DNA of 47,427 nt from Oscillospiraceae bacterium. Lineage in GTDB: Bacteria; Bacillota; Clostridia; Oscillospirales; CAG-272. Below the pieces are notes generated by a model, which saw only the letters and a list, made by a program, of their open reading frames with translations, made no database searches and was not told the origin of the DNA. Below are positions 25,277-34,544 of this stretch, in pieces (the first letter of the stretch is position 1; each line of letters starts with the position of its first letter). The position numbers were made by a program, and so were the translations under genes. The stretch spans positions 1-47,427 of the forward strand of contig SVTQ01000016.1 in the NCBI GenBank assembly GCA_015063695.1, written 5' to 3'.

Positions 25277-28200
25277 AAAAGCAAAAAGCACACAAAGATG
25301 GACCGGGGCGCAAAATGCAGCCATTGAATTTTCCGGAAAAGGCCTTCTTTTATCGGCAGGTGCCGGAAGCGGTAAGACCGCAACTCTCACCGAAAAGGTC
25401 TGCCGCATGGTCTGCGACGAGGATTTTGGGACCCCTATATCCCGAATGATAATCGTAACCTTCACAAGAGCTGCCGCAGGCGAGCTCAGAGAAAGAATTG
25501 CAAACAAGCTTTCAAAAAGAATAGCCGAAGCACCCTCTCCTTTTCTTGTAAAACAGCTTATTGATCTCGAAAGCGCGGAAATATCAACTATTCACAGCTT
25601 CTTTATGCGCGCCGTTAAGCCTCACTTCTCTCTTCTCGGTCTGCCCCCTAACTTTAAAATTGCCGACGAATCGGCAATAAGAGTGCTGAAGCAGAGAATA
25701 ATGGCTGACACAGTCGATTTCTTTTTCGACAGCCGCGATGAGGAGTTCGTCGCCCTTGCCGACACTCTCGGCTCCTCCCGAAGCGAGGACTGCATAAACG
25801 AAAAGCTTCTTGAAATTGCCGACAAAATGGCCGCCAAAGGACTTGGTTCAGACACCATGGCAAAATGGGCAAAGGACCTTGAGACCGACGGGGACAAAGA
25901 CTTTTTCGCTTCTCCCCACGGAAAGCTTCTCTACACAGATACCCTTGAATTTGCAGAGCACTATCTCACAGTTTACGGTTACTACGAGGAAAAATTCTCA
26001 GCCGAGCCCGACACCGCAAAGGGTTACGGAGCTACTCTTGATTCCGATTTTTCCTTTATAAGAACTCTCCGCCGTCTTCTTAAAGAGGGCGCCTACGAAG
26101 ATGTGCGCACTCACCTGTCAGACTACACTGCAGAAAGGCTCTCAAGAGTTAAAAATCCCACATCCGTTTCCCTGAATTTCAAGGAAATGAGAGACGATTT
26201 CAAGAAACAGCTTGGAAAAATCAGCGAAAAATACGTTTCCGACGAAGCTTCCATTTCCGAGGTTCAGAAAAAATCGGGAATGCTCTGCCGCGCCGCATCG
26301 AAAATTCTCGCCGAATATTTCGCATCCTTTGAAAACGAAAAGAGAGAACGCGGCATCGTTGACTACGGCGACCTTGAAATATACGCGGACAAAATATTTT
26401 GCGCCCCCGACGGAACTCCCACGGAAGCCGCCCTTGAATTTTCAAAACGGTTTGACTGCATCTTTATAGACGAATATCAGGACACCAACAGAATTCAGGA
26501 CAGAGTTTTCGCCGCCCTTTCAAGCGGAATGAAGCGTTTTATGGTTGGTGACGTGAAGCAAAGTATTTACGCCTTCAGAGGCTCCGAGCCTTCGGTTTTC
26601 ACTGCTTACCGCGAGATATGGCCCTCCCTTTCACCCGAGGTCGAAGAGTTCTCCGAGGACACGGAAGCCACCCTCTTCATGAATGAAAACTTTCGTTCCG
26701 ACAGCACGATAACTGACTTTGTAAACCTTGTGTCATCATATATGTTCATCGGCAGCTCCACACCCTTTGAAGAAGGGGATAAGCTGAAATTTTCAAGAAT
26801 TAGAAATTCCGAAGACTACAGGGAAACAAAGACGGAAGTCTGCCTTGTGGAAAAGCCTTCCAAAAAAGATGATGCCTCCGATGAAGAAGAGCCTTCCCCC
26901 GAAACGGAATGCCCCGAGGCTGAGTACGTTGCCGACAGGATCAGCGCAATGATAAACGGCGAAACGCTAGGCAGCGGAGAGCTCATAAGACCTTCCCATG
27001 TGACTGTCCTTCTCAGAAGCACCACCAATGCCCATAAATTTGTAAACGCATTAAAAAAGCGCGGTATTCCCGTAAAGGACACCGCAACAAGCGAGTTTTT
27101 TGAGCAGAGCGAAGTTCTTCTTGTTCTCTGCATACTCAACGCCATAGACAATCCTCTGAGAGACGTTTATCTTGCGGGAGCTATGAAAAGTCCCGTTTTT
27201 GGCTTTTCAATGACGGACATGGTAAAGCTCATTGAATTCAGAAATAAGAACACCGCCGCTCCCCTCTGGTACTGCATTGAAGAGTACCTTGAAAAAGGCA
27301 GCGACAGAGACCTTCTTGAACGGTGCGCCCGCTTCTGCGACTTTATAAGCAAGTTCAGACTTAAAGCGCCCGGAATGAGCGCATCCCGCCTTCTTTCCGA
27401 GCTTTACGACTCCCTCTCCCTCTATTCCATGACCGACGGAAACAATGCCGTCGAAACGGTTTCGCGCAGAATACGCACAAATCTCACCCGTCTTTACGAA
27501 TACGCAAGACAGTTTGACGATGGAGCTTACGGAGGACTTCACGGCTTTATTCTCTATCTTTGTGAACTGATGGAAGGAACTGTTACTGCGGAAGATACAG
27601 GAAATGACGGCGATGCGGTAACCGTAATGAACATCCACAAATCAAAGGGTCTTCAGTTCCCCGTTTGCTTCCTCTGTGAGTGCGCAAAAAAATTCAACAC
27701 CAAGGACACCGCTGCAGACGTGCTCTTTGATCCCGAGATCGGACTTGCCATGAAGCTTCAAGATCCCTCGGGGCTCGTAAAATGCGAAACTCCCCTCAGA
27801 GGAGCTCTTGCGGAGAAGATAAAGAGTGATAACGTATACGAGGAAATGAGAGTTCTCTACGTTGCCATGACCCGAGCCGAGGAGCGACTTATCGTCACAA
27901 TGAGCTTTACGGACTGCGAAAAGCAGATTGAAAAAGCAATTGAAAAGGGCCGCTTCCCCTCTGTATACGGGAAGAAAAAGGCAACCTCTTACGCCGATTT
28001 CATTCTGCCCGCAGTAATGAGCGCTGAAGCAGACGAAAACTATTTCGTTATGAAAACGGTGACGGCTGACTGTAGCGAAGCAGACAAGATAATTGAGAAC
28101 GGTATTTCTTCAGACACAGAAAAAAACTGCACGGAGCTTTCGGAAATTTTATCCGAGAGGCTCTCTTTCAGGTATAAAAAGAGCCATCTTTCAAAAATTC

Positions 28201-29000
28201 CCGCGAAGGTAACCGTTTCAAAGCTTCGCCCCTCTCTGCTTGATGAGGAAGAACCTCTTTACGATATTGACAGCTTTATTTTCACAAATGATACGGCAGA
28301 AAAAGAAAATGACACGTGGACTTACGCCATTATGGGAAACCTTGAAGAGAGCGATGAAAACGTTTCCGCAATCTCCCCTACAGTCACCGAAAAGCTTTCG
28401 GCAGGAACCCCCTGCCCTGCTTTCCTGTCGGGACGAAAAAAAGCCGCAGCCACCGATATCGGCACGGCAACTCACGTTTTCCTTCAGTTTGCCGATTTTG
28501 AAGCTTTAAGAACAAAGGGAGCCGAGGCAGAGCTTGAAAGGCTCAGAGAAAAACGCTTTATAACTGATGATATGGCATCCCTTGTGGACCTCGGTCAGAT
28601 AAACGCCTTCTTAGACAGCTCTCTCTTTGAAGAGCTTGAAAAAAGCAGTGACCTCCTCCGTGAATTCCGCTTCAACGTTGCTCTTCCGGCATCGGATTTC
28701 ACCAAAAACGATGAACTTTCCGCCCTTCTTGAAAGGGACGGCATAAACCTTACGGTTCAAGGTGTCGTTGACCTTGTTTTCGTAAGCGAAAAGGGTGAAA
28801 TTATCCTTGTGGACTACAAAACGGACCGACTGACCGCAGAGGAAATAAACGACAAAGCGCTTGCGGAAGAAAAACTGAGAGAGCGCCACACGGCACAGCT
28901 TACATATTACAAGCTTGCCCTTGAAAAGATGTACGGAAGACCTGTTTCAAAGGTGGCGGTCTATTCCCTCCCCCTCGGTGACACGGTTGATATCCTCTAA
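25257..29000 (+). CDS. addA: AddA, helicase-nuclease subunit A
   Basis: This 1247-residue UvrD-like helicase has all core motifs: SAGAGSGKTATL (Walker A, about 33-44), IVTFTRAAAGELRERI, IDEYQDTN (about 404), VGDVKQSIYAFRGSEP, NENFRSD, VMNIHKSKGLQFPVCFL, and LYVAMTRAEERLIV. The C-terminal nuclease has GVVDLVF and ILVDYKTDRL (about 1185). It unwinds and cuts DNA ends together with AddB. ATG 25257 is chosen because AAAGGAGG lies eight bases upstream; the apparent longer start is a TTG inside that site's leader. It is last in the operon. Confidence 0.96.
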   Translation: MTNPMNEKAKSTQRWTGAQNAAIEFSGKGLLLSAGAGSGKTATLTEKVCRMVCDEDFGTPISRMIIVTFTRAAAGELRERIANKLSKRIAEAPSPFLVKQLIDLESAEISTIHSFFMRAVKPHFSLLGLPPNFKIADESAIRVLKQRIMADTVDFFFDSRDEEFVALADTLGSSRSEDCINEKLLEIADKMAAKGLGSDTMAKWAKDLETDGDKDFFASPHGKLLYTDTLEFAEHYLTVYGYYEEKFSAEPDTAKGYGATLDSDFSFIRTLRRLLKEGAYEDVRTHLSDYTAERLSRVKNPTSVSLNFKEMRDDFKKQLGKISEKYVSDEASISEVQKKSGMLCRAASKILAEYFASFENEKRERGIVDYGDLEIYADKIFCAPDGTPTEAALEFSKRFDCIFIDEYQDTNRIQDRVFAALSSGMKRFMVGDVKQSIYAFRGSEPSVFTAYREIWPSLSPEVEEFSEDTEATLFMNENFRSDSTITDFVNLVSSYMFIGSSTPFEEGDKLKFSRIRNSEDYRETKTEVCLVEKPSKKDDASDEEEPSPETECPEAEYVADRISAMINGETLGSGELIRPSHVTVLLRSTTNAHKFVNALKKRGIPVKDTATSEFFEQSEVLLVLCILNAIDNPLRDVYLAGAMKSPVFGFSMTDMVKLIEFRNKNTAAPLWYCIEEYLEKGSDRDLLERCARFCDFISKFRLKAPGMSASRLLSELYDSLSLYSMTDGNNAVETVSRRIRTNLTRLYEYARQFDDGAYGGLHGFILYLCELMEGTVTAEDTGNDGDAVTVMNIHKSKGLQFPVCFLCECAKKFNTKDTAADVLFDPEIGLAMKLQDPSGLVKCETPLRGALAEKIKSDNVYEEMRVLYVAMTRAEERLIVTMSFTDCEKQIEKAIEKGRFPSVYGKKKATSYADFILPAVMSAEADENYFVMKTVTADCSEADKIIENGISSDTEKNCTELSEILSERLSFRYKKSHLSKIPAKVTVSKLRPSLLDEEEPLYDIDSFIFTNDTAEKENDTWTYAIMGNLEESDENVSAISPTVTEKLSAGTPCPAFLSGRKKAAATDIGTATHVFLQFADFEALRTKGAEAELERLREKRFITDDMASLVDLGQINAFLDSSLFEELEKSSDLLREFRFNVALPASDFTKNDELSALLERDGINLTVQGVVDLVFVSEKGEIILVDYKTDRLTAEEINDKALAEEKLRERHTAQLTYYKLALEKMYGRPVSKVAVYSLPLGDTVDIL

Positions 29001-29063
29001 GGGAGCCCAAACGGGAGGAGCAAGCCCCTCCCCTACCGCGAGGATCCCTTGTCTAAGGGATCC
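29001..29063. repeat. GC-rich hairpin repeats downstream of addA
   Basis: A GGGAGG-AGCAAG-CCCCTCCC hairpin starts just after the addA stop. A perfect inverted repeat, GGATCCCTT-GTCT-AAGGGATCC (29042-29063), follows. Both look like parts of small dispersed intergenic elements rather than a terminator, since no T run follows. Confidence 0.6.
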
Positions 29064-29064
29064 C

Positions 29065-29126
29065 CTTGTCAAAGAGAACCCCAAGCCGTCTTGTGACAGC
29101 TTGAGGACCCCTTTTCAAACAAAAAA
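29065..29126. repeat. Dispersed palindromic repeat, copy A
   Basis: This 62-base segment contains the inverted repeat CCCCAAGCCGTC-TTGT-GACAGCTTGAGG. It matches 42618-42678 in the same orientation with five substitutions and one gap by my count. In both places it abuts the A run of a terminator. Confidence 0.85.
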
Positions 29127-29157
29127 GAGAAGGTTCAAAACGGGCCTTCTCTTTTCC
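29121..29157. terminator. Bidirectional terminator, addA and amidase genes
   Basis: AAAAGAGAAGG pairs with CCTTCTCTTTT around an 11-base loop, with T runs on both strands, between two convergent genes. Confidence 0.87.
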
Positions 29158-29170
29158 TATATTGTAAATG

Positions 29171-31222
29171 TTATTTTCCTGCCGCCGCAGGTTCTTTTTC
29201 CTGTTCTTCTGCCTTGTCGGCTTCCTCGGGTCCGGCATTTTCTTTCATGCTTTCTTCATGAGCTTCCGCATTTGCAGTTTCCTCTTCGGCAGCCTTTTTT
29301 GCCGCGCCGTAAGGAATAACTTTGAATTTAACAAGAAGCGCATCGGCAAGGGCAATAAGGAGAAATATTCCGAGAAGAACTATTTCCCATCTGAACGCAT
29401 TATCCGAAGCAAAACGGGACGTTAATTCTTCGTCATAAAAATGATTTTCATCGACAGTGCAGACTGTACGCATGTTTCCGCTTGTAAATGCGGTTGCGCG
29501 CTTGGTACAAACAGGTTCCTCCCATTTGTGGCCTGCGGGGGGAATGGGCTCCTTTGACACCTCATCGCAAACTGAGCAGGTGCTCAGAACGTAGCCTTCA
29601 CCGTCACAAGTGGGAGCTACCTCTTCGGTAACTTCGTATTTATGGGAGGCAAGAGCCTTTATATCTGTCTTTTCCTCTCCGCAGAGATTACATTTGGAAA
29701 CCGTTTTTCCGTCCACCGTACAGGAGACTTCCGTATCAAGAATTACTTCAAATTCATGAGACGGCTTTTCTATTTCCTCTGTATACTCGGTCTGACATCT
29801 GTTGCAGAAGCATTTATCATAGCCCTGAACGGAACAGGTGGAGTCCACGTGCTCGAGAACGTATCTGAGGTGGCCGAGTGCGGCGATCTCCCTCTCCGTT
29901 TCTTTTTCGCAGGTGGAGCACCTTACCTTTTCAAGTCCTGCCTCAAGGCAGGTTGCGTCCTTTATAAGCTCTGTCCTTACGTAGCTGTGTCCGAAGGCGG
30001 GTATCTTTTCACTGTACTCTTCCTGACATTCGGGACAAATATACGTAACTGCTCCGTTTGCCTCGCATGTGGCGGGAGAAGTGTGCTTCATGACCCAGGT
30101 ATGCCCCTCTGCCGCCACCGTTTCCGTATAGTTTGAAGCGCAGTTGGTGCAGGAGTATCTCGTTATGCCGTCAACGGCGTGGGCAACCTCCTGATGGAAG
30201 GTTACAACGTAGTTGTGGTCAGTCTTTGGCTTCAATACGTCCACCAGAACGTGCTCCTCACAGTAAAGCTCCTTTTCAATGAAGTTTTCGCTTATACGGC
30301 ATTTATAGGAAACGCTCTCCTCGGTGTCGCAGGAGACCTTGTGAGAAACTATTGCATCACTGTAATAATAGTGATTGTCGGGGTCTGCTGGAAGGGTCGT
30401 TACGTTCTTTCTGTGACGGCATATTGTACACTTTGAAGAGCTTTTACCCTGAATTGCACAGTTTGAGGGGAAGTCCACAGAGACTGCACCGTATGTATGA
30501 GTGTGACCCGTATAATAGGAAATAAGGGCACCCGCCTCAGCTTCTGCCATTCTGTCAAGAGTTCCTTCGCTGAGTATGTGATTTACATCTCTGCTGTTAG
30601 AAAGATATCCGTGTTCGACGATAATTGCAGGGAAGCCGAACTTGCACCCCCAGGAAATTGCGCCGTAGTAATCGGCATGAATTCCCACCGAAGGGTCATA
30701 TATATCCCACTGCTTGTTGGAATTCCAATAACAGTCGGGGTCTGCATTCTGCTTCACTCCGTTATTGGCAAAGCCCACCGATGAAAGATTTGAGGCAATG
30801 GATGCCGCCAGAGCATTCGGCGAAAATTCGGGAACCACCGAGGTGTAAACCGTAACGCCGTTCACCGCAGGATTATTGTTTCCGTCAAAGTGGATGCTGA
30901 TAAGAAAATCCGTGTTGTAATCGTTTGCTATCTTCAGACGCTGAGCCTTTGTCAGCGCAGTATCGCCCGTTCTTGTAAGATACACTGTAAAATTCCCGTT
31001 TGCTTCAAGAATGGCTTTTATCTTCTGTGCAAGAGTGAGAGTGAGCGTCTTTTCCGCAGTCTGACCGTGGCAGGCACCGGGGTCCTTGGGACCGCCGTGA
31101 CCCGGGTCAAGAGTAATTACAACTTTATCCCCTGCCGCCTTTACGTCACTCGGTAAAGCAAGAGCTCCGAAAACGAAGACACATATTAGAAGAAGTGATA
31201 CTATTTTTCTAAAAACTGTCAT
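29171..31222 (-). CDS. Membrane-anchored N-acetylmuramoyl-L-alanine amidase
   Basis: The protein has 683 residues. A signal peptide (1-29) is followed by an Amidase_3 domain (about 33-245) with zinc ligands in DPGHGG, the Glu of TAEKTLTL, His of SIHFDGN and catalytic Glu of IVEHGYLSN. It should cut the bond between N-acetylmuramic acid and the stem peptide. From about 245 to 590 come repeats of roughly 40-45 residues, each with GHxY/W, a lone Cys and a CxxC, probably small zinc-binding modules. One span (IVLLGIFLLIALADALLV) lies near the end and a 44-residue Glu/Ala/Lys tail follows, so the enzyme is tethered outside with a cytoplasmic tail. It is likely monocistronic, with its own promoter. 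Its job could be division, remodelling or sporulation; not resolvable here. Confidence 0.9.
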   Translation of the reverse strand: MTVFRKIVSLLLICVFVFGALALPSDVKAAGDKVVITLDPGHGGPKDPGACHGQTAEKTLTLTLAQKIKAILEANGNFTVYLTRTGDTALTKAQRLKIANDYNTDFLISIHFDGNNNPAVNGVTVYTSVVPEFSPNALAASIASNLSSVGFANNGVKQNADPDCYWNSNKQWDIYDPSVGIHADYYGAISWGCKFGFPAIIVEHGYLSNSRDVNHILSEGTLDRMAEAEAGALISYYTGHTHTYGAVSVDFPSNCAIQGKSSSKCTICRHRKNVTTLPADPDNHYYYSDAIVSHKVSCDTEESVSYKCRISENFIEKELYCEEHVLVDVLKPKTDHNYVVTFHQEVAHAVDGITRYSCTNCASNYTETVAAEGHTWVMKHTSPATCEANGAVTYICPECQEEYSEKIPAFGHSYVRTELIKDATCLEAGLEKVRCSTCEKETEREIAALGHLRYVLEHVDSTCSVQGYDKCFCNRCQTEYTEEIEKPSHEFEVILDTEVSCTVDGKTVSKCNLCGEEKTDIKALASHKYEVTEEVAPTCDGEGYVLSTCSVCDEVSKEPIPPAGHKWEEPVCTKRATAFTSGNMRTVCTVDENHFYDEELTSRFASDNAFRWEIVLLGIFLLIALADALLVKFKVIPYGAAKKAAEEETANAEAHEESMKENAGPEEADKAEEQEKEPAAAGK

Positions 31223-31267
31223 ACAGTAAACCTTTTTTCAAAAATTACGGCAAATATGCCACACACA

Positions 31268-31296
31268 AGTATAACAGTTTTCCGCATCTATTGCAA
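31268..31296 (-). promoter_or_regulatory. Sigma-A promoter of the amidase gene
   Basis: On the minus strand TTGCAA (plus 31291-31296), 17 bases, TATACT (plus 31268-31273), about 45 bases before the ATG. Confidence 0.8.
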
Positions 31297-31317
31297 CAAA
31301 AAAATCGAAAAAGCGAC

Positions 31318-31351
31318 AAAAAAGAAGGAAACCGACATTGATTTCCTTCTT
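31318..31351 (-). terminator. Terminator of the MFS-GH2 gene
   Basis: On the minus strand AAGAAGGAAA pairs with TTTCCTTCTT (plus 31342-31351 and 31322-31331), followed by a T run. It sits six bases past the stop codon. Confidence 0.82.
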
Positions 31352-31357
31352 TATTAT

Positions 31358-34300
31358 TTATTCCACCGCTTTATAAAGCGCCTCTGCAATTTTTGCCATG
31401 GTTTTGCGGCTGACCTTACAGAACTTTCTGTCATAGGTGAAAAGACCATTTGTCTCGTCCTCAACGTCGGACACCTGAGTGTATACGGAAGCGCAAAGAC
31501 CTTTCCTTGCAGCAGGAATTATCTCCTCGTTATAAAGCTTTTCAAGAGCATTTTCAAACCTTTCTCTGTCGGAGAAAAATCTGTAACCGTAGGTATCCTC
31601 GGTGTTGAACACGTGCCCCTCTTCTTTATAGGAGTAACCGCCGAATTCCGAGAGGATCACGGGCTTTTCTTCCGCCTTTGGCATCTTGAACTTTTTAAAA
31701 TAAACGTGCTCGCTCACAACGTCGCTGTTTTTACATCTGAACCAGCCCGAGGCGGTATCGATAAAACGTGTTTCGTCCAAAGCGCGGAGCTTTTCGTACA
31801 TCTCATCGCCGCAGAACTGCCCCCAGCCCTCGTTAAATATCGTCCACATACAGATACAGGGATGGCAAGAAAGAAGCTTTACCGTCTTTTCCATAGACTC
31901 TTCAAAAATCCTTCTGCCTTCGGGGTCTTTATTCAGCTTTTTATCGTTTAACCTTTTAAGTCCAACTGTGGGAAGCGCCGTATCGCGGATAAAGGAATAT
32001 GCGCCGCTATTGACCATATCCTGAATTACCGCCATTCCATACCTGTCACACATGGAATAGAAGATCTGAGGCTCTATTTTTATATGCTTGCGAAGGGTAT
32101 TGAAGCCAAGCGCCTTTGTTTCTTCAATATCAAATCGGAAGCCTCTCTCCGACGCGGGAAGAAAAATCCCGTCGCTGAAATACCCTTGGTCAAGAAGGGC
32201 ATGGAAAAAGTAAGGCTTTCCGTTAAGACACAGACGATGCACTCCGTTTACCTTTTTTGTTTCGAGAGCTCTGAAGGCAAAATAGGACTCCACTCTGTCC
32301 TCGCCCACGGAAAGGGAGAAGTCATAAAGATAGGGACTTTCGGGAGACCAGAACTCAGGGTCTTCAACGGCAAAATGCGCCTTGCCTTCTTCAAGAGGAT
32401 AATCAAAATTTCCCTTCGGGGTCTTAACCGTGAGAGTACCCTCGGCGCCTCCCTTATTTGTTTCAGCGTATACTGTTACAAGGTTGCCCTCAGTCTTTGC
32501 AGACATTTCGGTAACGTAGCACTCGGGAACGCTTTCAAGCCACACCGTCTGCCATATTCCCGAAACGGGAGTATACCACATTCCGCCTCTATTAAGGCAC
32601 TGCTTACCGTAAGGATAAAGTCGGTCAAGGGCATCAAAGGCGCTCACCTCAAGAACGTTCTTTTCGGAAAGATATTCCGTAATATCAACGGAGAAGGGGA
32701 AGTAACCGCCCTTGTGAGAAAACACCTCGCTACCGTTTACAAACACCGTACATTCACGGTCAACAGCTCCGAAATTAAGTATAATTCTGCCTTTGTTAAA
32801 ACTTTCGGGAAGAGCAAATTCTCGTCTGTAAAAAAGATAGCTTTTATCGGGAACATCCTCGCACACTCCCGAGAGAAGAGATTGGGGAGCAAAGGGTACA
32901 ACTATGCTATTTTCATAGCTTTTCGGAAGCTTTTTGTCAAAGGACACCGCGAAATCCCATTTGCCGTTGAGGTTAAGAAATGAATTTCTCTTCAGCAGAG
33001 GACGGGGATATGTGTCGAAAACGGGAGTATTTTCATCCCTTGAAAGAAGCTCCATAAGCTTTTCACCCTCTTCGGTATAAAGAAGGGTGGGGGAAGTTTT
33101 TTTCGCCGTGCGTGATTTAAGAATAAGTATGAAAATCCACACCAAAAGGGAGACGGCGAATGCCGCCGCAAAGATATTTTCATTTGGAATAAAGGACTCC
33201 GTTCCGTCGTCACCCTTTACGGTCAATGCGTTTCTCAATACGTATGCACCCACAGCAGGGCCGATGATACCCGGAACAAGCACCTGCCCCACAATGCGGA
33301 GCCCCTGGAAGCCTCCCGCTTTATTTTCGGGGGTATAGTCTCTTATGACTGCACCGAAAGCGGCACTGGCGGAAAGATAACCGCACATCATAAGAAGGGA
33401 GCCTGCAAAAACAAGAGGCACGGATTTAAAGGCATAGAGCAGAATATATCCTGCCATCAGCATAAGAAGTGCAAGGGATACGGAGAGCGTGAAGCCCCGT
33501 TTATCATAAAGTCTGCCCCAAAAAACGGTCACGACCGCCGCAATTATTATGGCGGGAGCCATTATGAAAACGTAATTTTCAAGACCCAGAGAAACACTGT
33601 AATAAAGTATAAGATAGGGCATGAATATCTGAATTGATATTCCGAATACCGCAAAGGCGGCAAGAGCGATATAAAGAGTGCCGTTCTTCTTTACAACGGA
33701 GGGACGGAAGCCGTAGATAATATTCTTTATACAGCTTTTGTTCTCCGACGTATCTGTCTTGGAGCTTTCTTTAATAAGAAAAATACCGAGTACGCCAATG
33801 ATTATTACAACTGCGCCGATTACGGTAAATATGGTCACCCAGCTCTCGGGACGGTCAAGGTCAAAGGACATAAATCCTCCGAACACCGCAAGGATAGCAA
33901 CGAGGGGCATCATGGCGTTTATTCCTTCGGCGGCGCCTCTGTTGGTGCTGTCGGTGGAATCCGTGAGCCACGCGTTGAAGGCGGCATCATTGGCGCTTGA
34001 GCCGAAAAAGGTCATGACGCAGTCCATGATTATTACAAGCGTCACGCCAACTGCGGCACCTGAAGCTGCCATGGGGAAAAGTCCGCTTATAACGTCTTCC
34101 CTGATAAAGGCAAAGCTCCATATTGATATACCCCAAAGGATATAGCCGCCGCAGATAAAGAGCTTTCTCTTGCCTATCTTATCGGAAAGTGCACCAATAA
34201 AAACGGTCGTGAGAGTTGCCGCCGCGGCGCTTGCCGCCACCATGAGGGAAATATCCGAGGCGCTTGCCCCGAACATTTTATAGATAAACACGTTGAAATA

Positions 34301-34390
34301 CATATTTTCAACGACCCACGCAATTTGTCCCGTGAGACTGAATATTATAAGTGCCGAAAGAAACCTTCCGGTCAATTTTTTAGTATTCAT
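31358..34390 (-). CDS. MFS transporter fused to GH2 glycosidase
   Basis: One uninterrupted frame of 1010 residues. Residues 1 to about 430 form a 12-span major facilitator (FIGALSDKIGKRKLFICGGY is the loop 2-3 signature; a second FWGRLYDKRGF lies in the other half). A ~30-residue linker leads to a complete GH2 enzyme from about 460: TYPRPLLKRNSFLNLNGKWD, jelly-roll and Ig domains, then a TIM barrel with acid/base Glu854 in FNEGWGQ and nucleophile Glu915 in ILSEFGG. MFS C-termini face the cytoplasm, so the enzyme would act on sugar as it enters. GH2 covers beta-galactosidase, beta-glucuronidase and others; substrate not readable. ATG 34390 is chosen for GGAG seven bases upstream. It could be two genes joined by a lost stop, but no motif is broken. 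Confidence 0.88.
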   Translation of the reverse strand: MNTKKLTGRFLSALIIFSLTGQIAWVVENMYFNVFIYKMFGASASDISLMVAASAAAATLTTVFIGALSDKIGKRKLFICGGYILWGISIWSFAFIREDVISGLFPMAASGAAVGVTLVIIMDCVMTFFGSSANDAAFNAWLTDSTDSTNRGAAEGINAMMPLVAILAVFGGFMSFDLDRPESWVTIFTVIGAVVIIIGVLGIFLIKESSKTDTSENKSCIKNIIYGFRPSVVKKNGTLYIALAAFAVFGISIQIFMPYLILYYSVSLGLENYVFIMAPAIIIAAVVTVFWGRLYDKRGFTLSVSLALLMLMAGYILLYAFKSVPLVFAGSLLMMCGYLSASAAFGAVIRDYTPENKAGGFQGLRIVGQVLVPGIIGPAVGAYVLRNALTVKGDDGTESFIPNENIFAAAFAVSLLVWIFILILKSRTAKKTSPTLLYTEEGEKLMELLSRDENTPVFDTYPRPLLKRNSFLNLNGKWDFAVSFDKKLPKSYENSIVVPFAPQSLLSGVCEDVPDKSYLFYRREFALPESFNKGRIILNFGAVDRECTVFVNGSEVFSHKGGYFPFSVDITEYLSEKNVLEVSAFDALDRLYPYGKQCLNRGGMWYTPVSGIWQTVWLESVPECYVTEMSAKTEGNLVTVYAETNKGGAEGTLTVKTPKGNFDYPLEEGKAHFAVEDPEFWSPESPYLYDFSLSVGEDRVESYFAFRALETKKVNGVHRLCLNGKPYFFHALLDQGYFSDGIFLPASERGFRFDIEETKALGFNTLRKHIKIEPQIFYSMCDRYGMAVIQDMVNSGAYSFIRDTALPTVGLKRLNDKKLNKDPEGRRIFEESMEKTVKLLSCHPCICMWTIFNEGWGQFCGDEMYEKLRALDETRFIDTASGWFRCKNSDVVSEHVYFKKFKMPKAEEKPVILSEFGGYSYKEEGHVFNTEDTYGYRFFSDRERFENALEKLYNEEIIPAARKGLCASVYTQVSDVEDETNGLFTYDRKFCKVSRKTMAKIAEALYKAVE

Positions 34391-34447
34391 TATCATTCTC
34401 CGAAAATATTCCGCCCTTGCTAAACAAAAAAGCAAAGGCTTTTCTAT

Positions 34448-34476
34448 ATTATAAATTACAACTGAAATAAAATCAA
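34448..34476 (-). promoter_or_regulatory. Promoter of the MFS-GH2 gene
   Basis: On the minus strand TTGATT (plus 34471-34476), 17 bases, TATAAT (plus 34448-34453), about 58 bases before the ATG. Confidence 0.8.
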
Positions 34477-34482
34477 GACACG

Positions 34483-34539
34483 AAAAAGAAAAGGCTCTGT
34501 ATACGGTACAAAAAACATGCGCCGCACATAGCCTTTTCC
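34483..34539 (-). terminator. Terminator of the aromatic amino acid operon
   Basis: On the minus strand AAAAGGCT and AGCCTTTT pair across a 33-base inner region, followed by CTTTTTCG. It lies just past the aroF stop. Confidence 0.72.
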
Positions 34540-34544
34540 TTATA

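Noticed and set aside
24596..25507. A 303-codon minus-strand frame opposite addB/addA
   Set aside because: It covers the conserved nuclease domain of addB antisense and is a shadow of codon bias.
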